Shown here: piece after piece, positions 1 to 7,627 of the stretch
Position numbering within the stretch: the stretch's first letter is position 1
Layout of the letters: every line of letters starts with the position of its first letter
DNA from: CAZHHH01 sp964532085
GTDB lineage: Bacteria; Bacteroidota; Bacteroidia; Bacteroidales; Marinilabiliaceae
Length of the DNA: 13,997 nucleotides
Reading direction: 5' to 3'
Assembly: GCA_964532085.1 (NCBI GenBank)
Contig: CAZHHH010000077.1
Location: forward strand, 1 to 13,997
Translations under genes and position numbers: made by a program
The notes under the pieces: model-generated
Told to the model about the DNA's origin: nothing
What the model saw: the letters and a program-made list of their open reading frames with translations, nothing else
Databases searched by the model: none

Positions 1-350
1 TGATTGCGATTGAGTTCATTAATCTTCACACCCCTTTTGGAAAGAAAATGATTTACATCCTCCAAAACTTGATTATTTAAGACCAATTTGCCACCAAAAT
101 ATTCCGCAAGCACTTTTTTAGTAATATCATCTTTCGTAGGACCTAAACCACCTGTAAGTAAAATTACCTCGGCACGATTAAGTGCAATATCTAAAGAGTT
201 CTTAATCTCATCGCCACAATCACCAACTGTTGAGATATACCCAACAGTAAATCCATTTTCATTAAGCTCTGAACTTATCCAAGAGGCATTGGTGTTAACT
301 ACCTGACCAATTAAAAGTTCATCTCCAATGGATATTATTTCTATATTCAT
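1..350 (-). CDS. cinA: CinA-like competence/damage-inducible protein, N-terminal part (runs off the window)
   Basis: The 5' 116 codons of a minus-strand gene are present, starting at an ATG (348-350); the rest lies left of base 1. The visible part is the MoaB/MogA-like (MoCF) domain that begins CinA proteins. The opening has the motif GDELLIGQVVNTNASWIS (residues about 10-27), followed by LTGGLGPTKDDITKK (about 74-88), both hallmark motifs of the family. In characterised CinA proteins this domain carries ADP-ribose pyrophosphatase activity, and a C-terminal domain, when present, is a nicotinamide-nucleotide amidase used in NAD recycling. The C-terminal domain cannot be checked here. The gene starts 13 bp after the stop of the M48 protease gene, so it is probably the distal gene of an lgt-M48-cinA transcript. 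The family call is firm; the exact activity is not. Confidence 0.93.
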   Translation of the reverse strand, partial: MNIEIISIGDELLIGQVVNTNASWISSELNENGFTVGYISTVGDCGDEIKNSLDIALNRAEVILLTGGLGPTKDDITKKVLAEYFGGKLVLNNQVLEDVNHFLSKRGVKINELNRN

Positions 351-363
351 AAAAATGAATTGT

Positions 364-1590
364 TTAACTAGTTTTACTTAAAGCTTTAATTCTGCTCAAA
401 AGAGTTGGGTGTGAATAGTTAAAATATACATATAATGGATGTGGCACAGGATTACTCAATGCCGATGCTGATATTTTTTTCAATGCTGATATTAAATATT
501 CAGCATCAACATACTTAGCAGCAAAAGCGTCAGCCTCATACTCATTTTTACGGGAAAGAATAGTCATTCCCAACCCCAATAACGCACTAATAGGTGTATA
601 TAAAAGACCAAAACCCAATAAACCAATATGAAACGATGGTTCTTTAACACCAAAAGCCAATGCAATTAGTGGTTCATTTATAAACCAACCTAACAAGAAA
701 AACATCAATCCATTTTGCAAAGCCCCTAAAATTAGTGATTTTACAATATGTTTTTGTTTAAAATGACCAATTTCGTGTGCAAGTACAGCAGCTATTTCAT
801 TGGGCGTTAACTCTTCAATCAACGTGTCAAAAAGTACTATTTTTTTATTCTTTCCAAAACCACTAAAAAAAGCATTAGATTTAGTAGATCTTTTAGAGCT
901 ATCCATAACATATATATTCTCTAAAGAGAAATTAGCCTTTAAACTAATGGTTGTAATAAGAGTTTTTAACTCTCCATCTTCCAGCGGTTCAAGCTTATTG
1001 AATAGTGGTAGAATAATAGTAGTATAAAATTTACCAAAGAAGAGCATAAATAGAGTTATAACAATCCATCCATATAGCCAAAATAGAGTTCCTGTGACAT
1101 TATAAAACCATATTAAAAGTCCTAATATAACACCCCCTATTATTGCCCCTATAAAAAGTGATTTAACAGTATCACTCCAAAATATTGCAGGAGTAGATTT
1201 ATTAAAACCATATCTTTGCTCAATAACAAAAGTATTATAATATGAAAATGGTAAAGAGATAATCATAGATCCCAAACCTATTACACCCATAAATAGAAGA
1301 GGTTGCCAAAGCCAGTGTGAAGTTATATTAATTGTAAATTCATTTAGCCACGCAAAGCCATAAAACCCCAATATAATAAGTATAAGAAGTACAGAAAGCG
1401 TCGAAGAGACACTTCCCATTATATAATTATCCGCTTGATACTTCTTTTGTTTTAAAAATTTTTCATTGGGATATATATCAGCCAACTCTTCAGGTACATT
1501 TGCCACCCAGTTATATCGATTCAAAGTTTCCAGTAGAAAGTCCCAAAAATATTCTACCAAAATAATAAGAATCATTATATATAAAATCAT
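364..1590 (-). CDS. M48 family (Ste24/CAAX-protease-like) integral-membrane zinc metalloprotease
   Basis: A 408-residue polytopic membrane protein. The zinc-binding HEIGH motif is at residues 272-276, in the context AAVLAHEIGHFKQKH. The third ligand is most likely E350 in SRKNEYEADAFA, followed by the conserved D354. The C-terminal SHPTLLSRI (about 393-401) is also typical of the M48A group. Hydrophobic segments lie near residues 2-20, 60-82, 94-115, 144-190, 284-312 and 320-345, matching the multi-helix chamber of Ste24-type enzymes. Eukaryotic relatives cleave prenylated CAAX proteins. Bacteria lack that substrate, and these homologues are thought to act in membrane-protein quality control, so the substrate is unknown. 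Length fits the family (about 410). The start ATG could also be the Met at residue 6. It lies 35 bp after lgt and 13 bp before cinA, suggesting co-transcription. HtpX is a shorter relative and does not fit. Confidence 0.93.
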   Translation of the reverse strand: MILYIMILIILVEYFWDFLLETLNRYNWVANVPEELADIYPNEKFLKQKKYQADNYIMGSVSSTLSVLLILIILGFYGFAWLNEFTINITSHWLWQPLLFMGVIGLGSMIISLPFSYYNTFVIEQRYGFNKSTPAIFWSDTVKSLFIGAIIGGVILGLLIWFYNVTGTLFWLYGWIVITLFMLFFGKFYTTIILPLFNKLEPLEDGELKTLITTISLKANFSLENIYVMDSSKRSTKSNAFFSGFGKNKKIVLFDTLIEELTPNEIAAVLAHEIGHFKQKHIVKSLILGALQNGLMFFLLGWFINEPLIALAFGVKEPSFHIGLLGFGLLYTPISALLGLGMTILSRKNEYEADAFAAKYVDAEYLISALKKISASALSNPVPHPLYVYFNYSHPTLLSRIKALSKTS

Positions 1591-1625
1591 CTTTTAGTTT
1601 GTTAAATAGTTCTACCTCTGTTTGT

Positions 1626-2480
1626 TTATTTTTTCGTTTTAGTTTTTATAATTGGTAGTTTCACCTCTTTTTCAGGTCGTTTTAAGGCTCTTATTATCAG
1701 ATATACACCCCAAATTACAAATGGGATACTTAATATTTGTCCCATATTAAGCGCCATACTCTCTTCAAAAGCTTCCTGATTATCTTTAAAGAACTCTATA
1801 ATGAATCTTCCCAAAAATATTCCAATTAAGAAAATACCCATAATTAGTCCTTCACGTTTATACGCCTCTTTTTTCCAATATAGATAATACGTATATCCAA
1901 ACGTTATAAGATATGCAATAGCCTCATATAGTTGCGATGGATGTCGTGGAGTTAATGGATTGTCAACTCCTCTTACATATTCAAGTTTTTCAAAAACAAA
2001 CCCCCATGGCATTGTAGTTGGTGCACCCACAATTTCTGAGTTCATTAAATTTCCCAATCTAATAAAAACAGCCGCTAGTGCAACTGGTATTACCAATCTG
2101 TCAAGTGTCCACAGCATTGATTGCTTAGTATATTTTTTAGAATAGAACCATAGAGCAATCAAAATTCCAATAGCACCACCGTGACTTGCCAATCCACCCT
2201 CCCATACTTTTAAGATATCGCCTGGATTTTGAGAATAATATTCCCATCCATAGAAAAATACATGACCTAATCTTGCTCCTATAACAGTAGCAACCATTAC
2301 ATAGATAAATAATTTTTCTAACCAAAGTTCGGGAATATTTTCCTTCTTGAACATTTTATCGATAATATAATATCCTATTAGAAAGCCAAGAGCAAATAGT
2401 ACTCCATAATATCTTATAGATAATGGACCAATTGAAAATATTTCAGGGTCTGGTGCCCACGTAATTACATTAAAAAGCAT
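1626..2480 (-). CDS. lgt: Prolipoprotein diacylglyceryl transferase
   Basis: A 284-residue inner-membrane enzyme that transfers diacylglycerol from phosphatidylglycerol to the lipobox cysteine of prolipoproteins, the first step of lipoprotein maturation. Signature motifs are present: SIRYYGVLFALGF at about 21-33, SHGGAIG at 99-105 with the family histidine, RLGNLMNSEIVG at 141-152 (the Lgt signature with its essential arginine and asparagine), RHPSQLYEA at 179-187, and RFIIEFFKDNQ at about 225-235. Around seven hydrophobic helices are spread across the protein, and a lysine-rich cytoplasmic tail (KTKTKK) ends it. Length is normal. The ATG start lies only 16 nt from the edge of the hairpin downstream of secA, so there is little room for a private promoter. 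Partial read-through from secA, or a promoter overlapping the hairpin, is likely. The M48 protease gene follows after 35 bp. Confidence 0.98.
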   Translation of the reverse strand: MLFNVITWAPDPEIFSIGPLSIRYYGVLFALGFLIGYYIIDKMFKKENIPELWLEKLFIYVMVATVIGARLGHVFFYGWEYYSQNPGDILKVWEGGLASHGGAIGILIALWFYSKKYTKQSMLWTLDRLVIPVALAAVFIRLGNLMNSEIVGAPTTMPWGFVFEKLEYVRGVDNPLTPRHPSQLYEAIAYLITFGYTYYLYWKKEAYKREGLIMGIFLIGIFLGRFIIEFFKDNQEAFEESMALNMGQILSIPFVIWGVYLIIRALKRPEKEVKLPIIKTKTKK

Positions 2481-2496
2481 AATTATTATAAATTAT

Positions 2497-2524
2497 AAGA
2501 CTGTCGAATTATTTCGACAGTCTT
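2497..2524 (-). terminator. Hairpin terminator after secA
   Basis: A perfect 12-bp stem (2497-2508 pairs with 2513-2524; arm AAGACTGTCGAA) closes a 4-nt loop, TTAT. On the minus strand it is followed by a U/A-rich tract (TATAATTTATAATAATT) rather than a pure U-run. It sits 11 nt beyond the secA stop and 16 nt before the lgt start. It can be read as a rho-independent terminator for secA, or as an attenuator or processing site between secA and lgt. Confidence 0.75.
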
Positions 2525-2535
2525 GATTTTATTAA

Positions 2536-5500
2536 TTAATTTCTTCCGTGACAATGTTTATACTTCTTACCACTACCACACGGACAAGGTTCATTTCTAC
2601 CCACCTTCTTCTCCGTTCTTACTGGCTGCATAGGTCTATTCTCTTGTTTATTACCATCTGCACCAGTTGAGCTAGCACCAGGGTCATCTTTTTGAGTTGT
2701 CATTCTACTCATATCCAACCTCCTTCTCTGCTCACCTCTTTTCACATCATCAGCATCTTGAATTGGAATATGCGCCTTAGCCAAAGATGAAACAACCGTG
2801 CGATTATTATCATCAATCATTTGACTAAACAGATTGAACGACTCAAACTTATAAATTAAAAGAGGATCTTTCTGTTCATAAGAAGCATTTTGAACAGCTT
2901 GTTTTAAATCATCAAGCTCACGTAAATGCTCTTTCCATGCATCATCAATAGCTATAAGCATCATAATTTTTTCAAATGAACGAGCTAGCTCCTTACCCTC
3001 CGACTCATAGGCTTGTTTTAAATTAGTTGTAATTTGAAAAACCCTTTGCGCATCAGAAATTGGTACAACTATATTTTCATATATCTCAGCCTTTGTTTCA
3101 TATACATTCTTAATCACAGGAAAAGCCTTACTAGCCATAGCATCAGTTTTTCTTCTATAGCTCTTCCAAACTTCCATATGAAGTCTTTCAGTTAAGTCTT
3201 CTGCCTTTTCTTTTAAAAATTCCTCCTCTTCAAATGGAGAATCGATTGAAAATATACGAATTAAATCGAGTTTAAAACCCTCAAAATCGGCAGAATCTTG
3301 ATACTCATTAACAAGACCTTCAACGGTATCATACATCATATTAGAAATCTCCACCTGCATTCTTTCACCAAATAGTGCATGGCGACGTTTTGTGTATATT
3401 ACCTCACGCTGTGAATTCATAACATCGTCATACTCTAATAAACGCTTTCTAATTCCAAAGTTATTCTCCTCAACTTTTTTCTGTGCTCTCTCTATCGACT
3501 TAGTAATCATTCCATGCTGAATCATTTCACCATCCTCAACCCCAAGTCTATCCATATACCTAACAAGTCTATCAGAACCAAACAGGCGCATTAAATCATC
3601 CTCTAAAGAGACAAAGAATTGCGATGAACCAGGGTCACCCTGACGACCAGCACGACCACGAAGCTGACGGTCAACTCGTCTAGATTCATGTCTTTCTGTA
3701 CCAATAATAGCCAAACCACCAGCAGCTTTAACCTCTGGAGTTAGTTTAATATCCGTACCACGACCAGCCATATTTGTAGCAATTGTTACAACACCCTCCT
3801 TACCAGCATCTGCAACAATATCAGCCTCACGTTGATGAAGTTTTGCATTCAGTACATTATGAGCAATACCACGTATTTTAAGCATCCTACTTAAAAGTTC
3901 AGAAACCTCTACAGAAGTGGTTCCAACAAGAACAGGACGACCATTTTTAACTAGTCCGACAACCTCTTCTATAACGGCATTATACTTTTCACGTGTTGTT
4001 TTATATACTTTATCATCATAATCAAAACGCAAAATTGGGCGATTGGTAGGAATAACCACAACATCAAGTTTGTAAATATCCCACAACTCTCCCGCTTCAG
4101 TTTCTGCCGTACCAGTCATTCCCGACAGTTTATCATACATACGGAAATAATTCTGTAAAGTAATCGTCGCATAAGTTTGTGTTGCAGCTTCAACTTTTAC
4201 ACGCTCTTTAGCTTCAATGGCTTGATGTAGACCGTCTGAATAACGTCTTCCGTCCATTATACGACCAGTTTGCTCATCAACAATTTTAACTTTATTGTCC
4301 ATCACTACGTATTCAACGTCTTTTTCAAACATTACGTAGGCTTTTAAAAGCTGATTTATTGTATGAACTCGCTCTGATTTAATGGCATAATTCTGCATTA
4401 ATTCATCTTTCTTTTGAGCTTTCTCCTCCGGTGATAAATCTTCGGTCTCCAAGGCAGATAACTCTGATGCTATATCAGGCAATACAAAGAAGTGTGTATC
4501 TTCTGTAGAATCGGTTATTAAGTCAATACCTTTTTCTGTCAACTCTACTGAATTAGTTTTTTCATCGATGATAAAAAGCAAAGGATCGGTTACTATATGC
4601 ATATTTTTACTATTCTCTTGCATATAGAAATTTTCCGTTTTTAACATTGATGCTTTTATACCAGGCTCACTTAAAAACTTAATTAACGGCTTATTTTTAG
4701 GCATACCCTTAAACGAACGCAATAACTCCAACGCTCCCTCTTCTTGCTCCTTTGAATTCTCAGAAGCCATTTTTTGACGAGCTACCGTTAAATGTTTAGT
4801 AGTCATTCTTCGTTGATGGTCCACAAGTTTTTCAACCTTTGGACGTAGTTCAACAAAAAGTTGGTCATCACCTTTTGGCACAGGACCAGAAATAATTAGC
4901 GGTGTACGAGCATCGTCAATTAAAACAGAGTCAACCTCGTCCACTATGGCATAACTATGTTTACGCTGAACTAAATCATCAGGCGATACAGCCATATTGT
5001 CACGCAGATAGTCAAAACCAAACTCATTATTAGTACCATAAGTAATATCAGCTTGATAAGCCTGCCTACGCTCAGCTGAATTTGGTGTATGTTTATCTAT
5101 ACAGTCAACACTTAAGCCATGGAACATAAAAATAGGTCCCATCCACTCCGAGTCACGTTTTGCAAGATAATCATTCACCGTAACTAAGTGAACACCACGA
5201 CCAGTAAGGGCATTTAAGAAAATAGGAAGAGTAGAAACTAAAGTTTTACCTTCACCCGTTGCCATCTCTGCAATTTTTCCTTGATGCAACACTACTCCAC
5301 CAATAAGCTGAACGTCGTAGTGTATCATTGCCCAAGTTATCTCGTTACCACCAGCTTGCCAGTGATTTTTATATAGAGCTTTTTCGCCTTTTATCTCAAC
5401 AAAATCGTGAATAGCTGCTAAATCTCTATCAAAATCAGTAGCTACAACTTCAATTGTTTCATTATTTGTAAATCTAGTAGCGGTTGATTTTACGATTGAA

Positions 5501-5841
5501 AAAGCATAAGGAAGTATTTCATCTAATTTAACCTTAAATTTTTCTGTAATCTTCTCTTCTAGTTTATCAATTTTTGCGTAAATATCTTCACGCTCTTCAA
5601 TATCTGGATTATCTTTTTCTATGCGATTTTTTAACTCTTCAATTTCTTGCTGCTCTGTAGCAACATAATCTTGTAGCTCTTTCTGTAATTTTTGGGTATA
5701 AGCTCTTAATTCATCATCTGAAAGTGATTCTATTTCAGGATATACTGCCTTTATTTTATCTACATAAGGCATAATCTCTTTCATATCTTTTTTAGATTTA
5801 TCACCTAAAAAGAGAGAAAGCATTTTTGTTACAAAACTCAT
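2536..5841 (-). CDS. secA: Preprotein translocase ATPase SecA
   Basis: The motor ATPase that drives unfolded preproteins through the SecYEG channel, cytoplasmic and peripheral at the inner membrane. The 1,101-residue product has the Walker A region MATGEGKTLVSTLP (about 193-206), the Walker B/DEVD box at 301-304, the preprotein-cross-linking region after about 315, second helicase-domain motifs (GTTSVEVSE, TNMAGRGTDIKL, GTERHESRRVDRQLRGRAGRQGDPG, the last including the arginine finger region) and a C-terminal SEC-C zinc site with C1086, C1088, C1097 and H1098 (CPCGSGKKYKHCH) that binds SecB and lipid in other species. It is about 200 residues longer than E. coli SecA (901). The extra length includes a charged coiled-coil-like segment near residues 50-105 and a long insert near 325-470, as usual in Bacteroidota. 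A good hairpin terminator follows the stop. Certain. Confidence 0.99.
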   Translation of the reverse strand: MSFVTKMLSLFLGDKSKKDMKEIMPYVDKIKAVYPEIESLSDDELRAYTQKLQKELQDYVATEQQEIEELKNRIEKDNPDIEEREDIYAKIDKLEEKITEKFKVKLDEILPYAFSIVKSTATRFTNNETIEVVATDFDRDLAAIHDFVEIKGEKALYKNHWQAGGNEITWAMIHYDVQLIGGVVLHQGKIAEMATGEGKTLVSTLPIFLNALTGRGVHLVTVNDYLAKRDSEWMGPIFMFHGLSVDCIDKHTPNSAERRQAYQADITYGTNNEFGFDYLRDNMAVSPDDLVQRKHSYAIVDEVDSVLIDDARTPLIISGPVPKGDDQLFVELRPKVEKLVDHQRRMTTKHLTVARQKMASENSKEQEEGALELLRSFKGMPKNKPLIKFLSEPGIKASMLKTENFYMQENSKNMHIVTDPLLFIIDEKTNSVELTEKGIDLITDSTEDTHFFVLPDIASELSALETEDLSPEEKAQKKDELMQNYAIKSERVHTINQLLKAYVMFEKDVEYVVMDNKVKIVDEQTGRIMDGRRYSDGLHQAIEAKERVKVEAATQTYATITLQNYFRMYDKLSGMTGTAETEAGELWDIYKLDVVVIPTNRPILRFDYDDKVYKTTREKYNAVIEEVVGLVKNGRPVLVGTTSVEVSELLSRMLKIRGIAHNVLNAKLHQREADIVADAGKEGVVTIATNMAGRGTDIKLTPEVKAAGGLAIIGTERHESRRVDRQLRGRAGRQGDPGSSQFFVSLEDDLMRLFGSDRLVRYMDRLGVEDGEMIQHGMITKSIERAQKKVEENNFGIRKRLLEYDDVMNSQREVIYTKRRHALFGERMQVEISNMMYDTVEGLVNEYQDSADFEGFKLDLIRIFSIDSPFEEEEFLKEKAEDLTERLHMEVWKSYRRKTDAMASKAFPVIKNVYETKAEIYENIVVPISDAQRVFQITTNLKQAYESEGKELARSFEKIMMLIAIDDAWKEHLRELDDLKQAVQNASYEQKDPLLIYKFESFNLFSQMIDDNNRTVVSSLAKAHIPIQDADDVKRGEQRRRLDMSRMTTQKDDPGASSTGADGNKQENRPMQPVRTEKKVGRNEPCPCGSGKKYKHCHGRN

Positions 5842-5885
5842 ATATTTTCTATTTATTTAATTTTTTAATCTATTATTATAATCTC

Positions 5886-6338
5886 TTAAATATAAGATGG
5901 ACCTGCTCTTGTGGGTGGAACAAATTTAGTAATTTGTGATTTTAAGCAAAAACAATTTTGATAACTGATAAAGCTATAAGTATCAATAAAAGTACCGTTA
6001 TAAAACTTTTTAAAATAACTACCACTTTCAGTTAATTGCTTTGCTCTTTTTTGAAACTTTTTAATAATTTCACTACCAATATTGTAGTTAAATGAGTAGT
6101 GAGCAACTTCTGGTAGAGAAAACTCATTTTCAAAGAAGCTATTAAAATCAACTTTAAAATTATTACCTTGCTCTACATCAAAATAATAGACTAACTCTTC
6201 ATCGGAGTAAAATATTATTTTTTTATTGCTTATTTTTGCAAAAGGTAAGTGTTCATAAGAGGTATATGCATAAGCCAACAAGGTTGTAAGGGAAATTCCC
6301 ACAACTGTTAAATATGCTATTTCACTCTTTTTTCTCAC
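5886..6338 (-). CDS. Hypothetical single-pass membrane protein upstream of secA
   Basis: No family is recognised. The open frame continues upstream to a TTG at 6371 (161 residues), and there is no ATG anywhere in it. I prefer the GTG at 6336-6338 (150 residues) because it gives a short basic N-terminus (MRKKSEIAY) directly before a hydrophobic segment (about residues 7-28) and is preceded by an A-rich leader, which Bacteroidota favour. The product would be an N-in signal-anchor protein, or a secreted protein with an uncleaved signal. The remainder (about 120 residues) is rich in aromatic, Asp/Asn and Lys residues (for example YSDEELVYYFDVEQGNNF) with no transmembrane segment, and ends VPPTRAGPSYI. 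It contains two nearby cysteines (NCFCL). It ends 44 bp before the secA ATG on the same strand, so the two could share a transcript. Codon composition resembles the neighbours. It is probably a real gene, but its function is unknown. Confidence 0.6.
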   Translation of the reverse strand: MRKKSEIAYLTVVGISLTTLLAYAYTSYEHLPFAKISNKKIIFYSDEELVYYFDVEQGNNFKVDFNSFFENEFSLPEVAHYSFNYNIGSEIIKKFQKRAKQLTESGSYFKKFYNGTFIDTYSFISYQNCFCLKSQITKFVPPTRAGPSYI

Positions 6339-6456
6339 TTTTAAATTTATTATATAGTGTAAAGATGTCAAAAGATTTTTGAAAATCGATTAAACTTTGG
6401 TAAAAATATCATTAAATTGAAATAATTATAAAATAAATGCCATTTTTACAAAAAAT

Positions 6457-6526
6457 AAGTGATGTATCCTAAAATTCGTTTTAAATCAGCCATGACTCTA
6501 AACGTTTTTGTCTGGATACATCACTT
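6457..6526. repeat. 70-bp imperfect palindrome in the divergent intergenic region
   Basis: A perfect 13-bp inverted repeat (AAGTGATGTATCC at 6457-6469, its complement at 6514-6526) encloses 44 nt. The inner flanks are themselves partly complementary: read from each end, both arms continue with an A-rich stretch, then CGTTT, then a similar AAATC/GAGTC tail. The whole 70 bp is therefore an imperfect palindrome. A T-run follows on the plus strand. It lies about 120-190 bp from the hypothetical gene and about 150 bp before trhO, in a region with no other visible gene (6339-6678). It could be a tiny MITE or the two joined ends of a decayed insertion sequence. A structured RNA is less likely. No convincing target-site duplication was found. 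Confidence 0.55.
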
Positions 6527-6678
6527 TTTATATTATTAACAGAAAAAAAATATAATTGTTTTCTTTACACTCATCTAACAAAAAATTATAAGAGTAGTTC
6601 AATTAATTTTATTAAATTTTTAAACCAATTTCATAATCGGATGTTTTTATCTTGAAAACAAACAAGTATTTTAATAAA

Positions 6679-7614
6679 ATGGTTTTATATAATAGACTTA
6701 GTCCAGAAGAACTAAAGGAAAGAATTGAGTCTGAAGATTTTCAGAGAAAAACAGTTTCATTTTATCGATATGTAATAATAGATAATCCTCAAGAATTTAG
6801 AGATGAGCTCTATATTACTTTAGATGAATTACAATGCTATGGGCGTATTTATGTCGCAAATGAGGGTATAAATGCTCAAATGAATATTCCAGAACATAAT
6901 ATTGAACTATTTAAAAATTATTTAGATTCTGTTGAATATTTGCACAATATGCCCTTAAAATGGGCAATTGAGGAGAAAGAACACTCATTTTTGAAATTGA
7001 TAATTAAAGTTCGTCCAAAAATTGTGGCAGATGGCTTAAATGATACTGTTTTTGACGTGACCGACGTAGGAACTCACCTAACTCCACTAGAGTTTCATGA
7101 ACTTTCGTTACGTGATGATATATTTATTGTTGATATGCGTAATAACTACGAGAGCGAAGTTGGACATTTTAAAAATGCCATAAAGCCCGATGCTGAGACT
7201 TTTCGTGAAGAGATTAAGATGGTAGTTGATGAACTTGAATTTGCAAAAGATAAAAAAATACTACTATATTGCACAGGCGGAGTTCGTTGTGAGAAGGCCA
7301 GTGCATGGCTAAAGCATCATGGTTTTTCTGATGTAAATCAACTTCATGGTGGCGTTATAGCCTATGCTGCTGAAGTAAAATCACAAAACTTAGAATCACA
7401 ATTTATTGGAAAAAACTTTGTTTTTGACAACAGATTAGGTGAAAGAGTAACCGATGATATTTTATCTAATTGTCATCAATGCGGAAATCCAAGTGATAGA
7501 CATACAAATTGTGCTTTAGATAGTTGCCATGATTTGGTTATACAATGTGAAAAATGTGCAGAGGAATATGCGGGATGTTGTAGTTCACAATGTTATGATA
7601 GTTTTACAGAATAA
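6679..7614 (+). CDS. trhO: tRNA uridine(34) hydroxylase, rhodanese-domain (TrhO/YceA)
   Basis: Oxygen-dependent hydroxylation of U34 in tRNA anticodons to 5-hydroxyuridine is the known role of this family. With the ATG at 6679 the product has 311 residues. It has an N-terminal acylphosphatase-like domain (SFYRYVIIDNP, then GRIYVANEGINAQMNIP), the central rhodanese domain (DMRNNYESEVGHFKNA, then the catalytic loop LLYCTGGVRCEKASAWLKHHG with active Cys near residue 198) and a cysteine-rich tail (CHQCGNPSDRHTNC, then CEKCAEEYAGCC) likely to bind metal. It aligns end to end with E. coli TrhO from the start MVLYNRLS. An in-frame TTG at 6652 would add nine residues (320 in all) and cannot be excluded; neither start has a clear Shine-Dalgarno sequence. 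The stop is 13 bp before the dus start, giving a tRNA-modification pair. Confidence 0.96.
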   Translation: MVLYNRLSPEELKERIESEDFQRKTVSFYRYVIIDNPQEFRDELYITLDELQCYGRIYVANEGINAQMNIPEHNIELFKNYLDSVEYLHNMPLKWAIEEKEHSFLKLIIKVRPKIVADGLNDTVFDVTDVGTHLTPLEFHELSLRDDIFIVDMRNNYESEVGHFKNAIKPDAETFREEIKMVVDELEFAKDKKILLYCTGGVRCEKASAWLKHHGFSDVNQLHGGVIAYAAEVKSQNLESQFIGKNFVFDNRLGERVTDDILSNCHQCGNPSDRHTNCALDSCHDLVIQCEKCAEEYAGCCSSQCYDSFTE

Positions 7615-7627
7615 AAAGAGTATATAA

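Noticed and set aside
88..306. Plus-strand open frame of 72 codons
   Set aside because: It is antisense to the cinA coding sequence, whose protein has clear family motifs.
2137..2325. Small frame inside lgt on the same strand
   Set aside because: It is a frame-shifted shadow of lgt with no coherent protein features.
6344..6371. TTGACA...TATAAT promoter-like motif on the minus strand
   Set aside because: The spacing is only about 11 bp, and Bacteroidota primary sigma factors use a different consensus.
6457..6535. Rho-independent terminator
   Set aside because: The loop is 44 nt and the site lies between two divergent genes where no transcript is expected to end.
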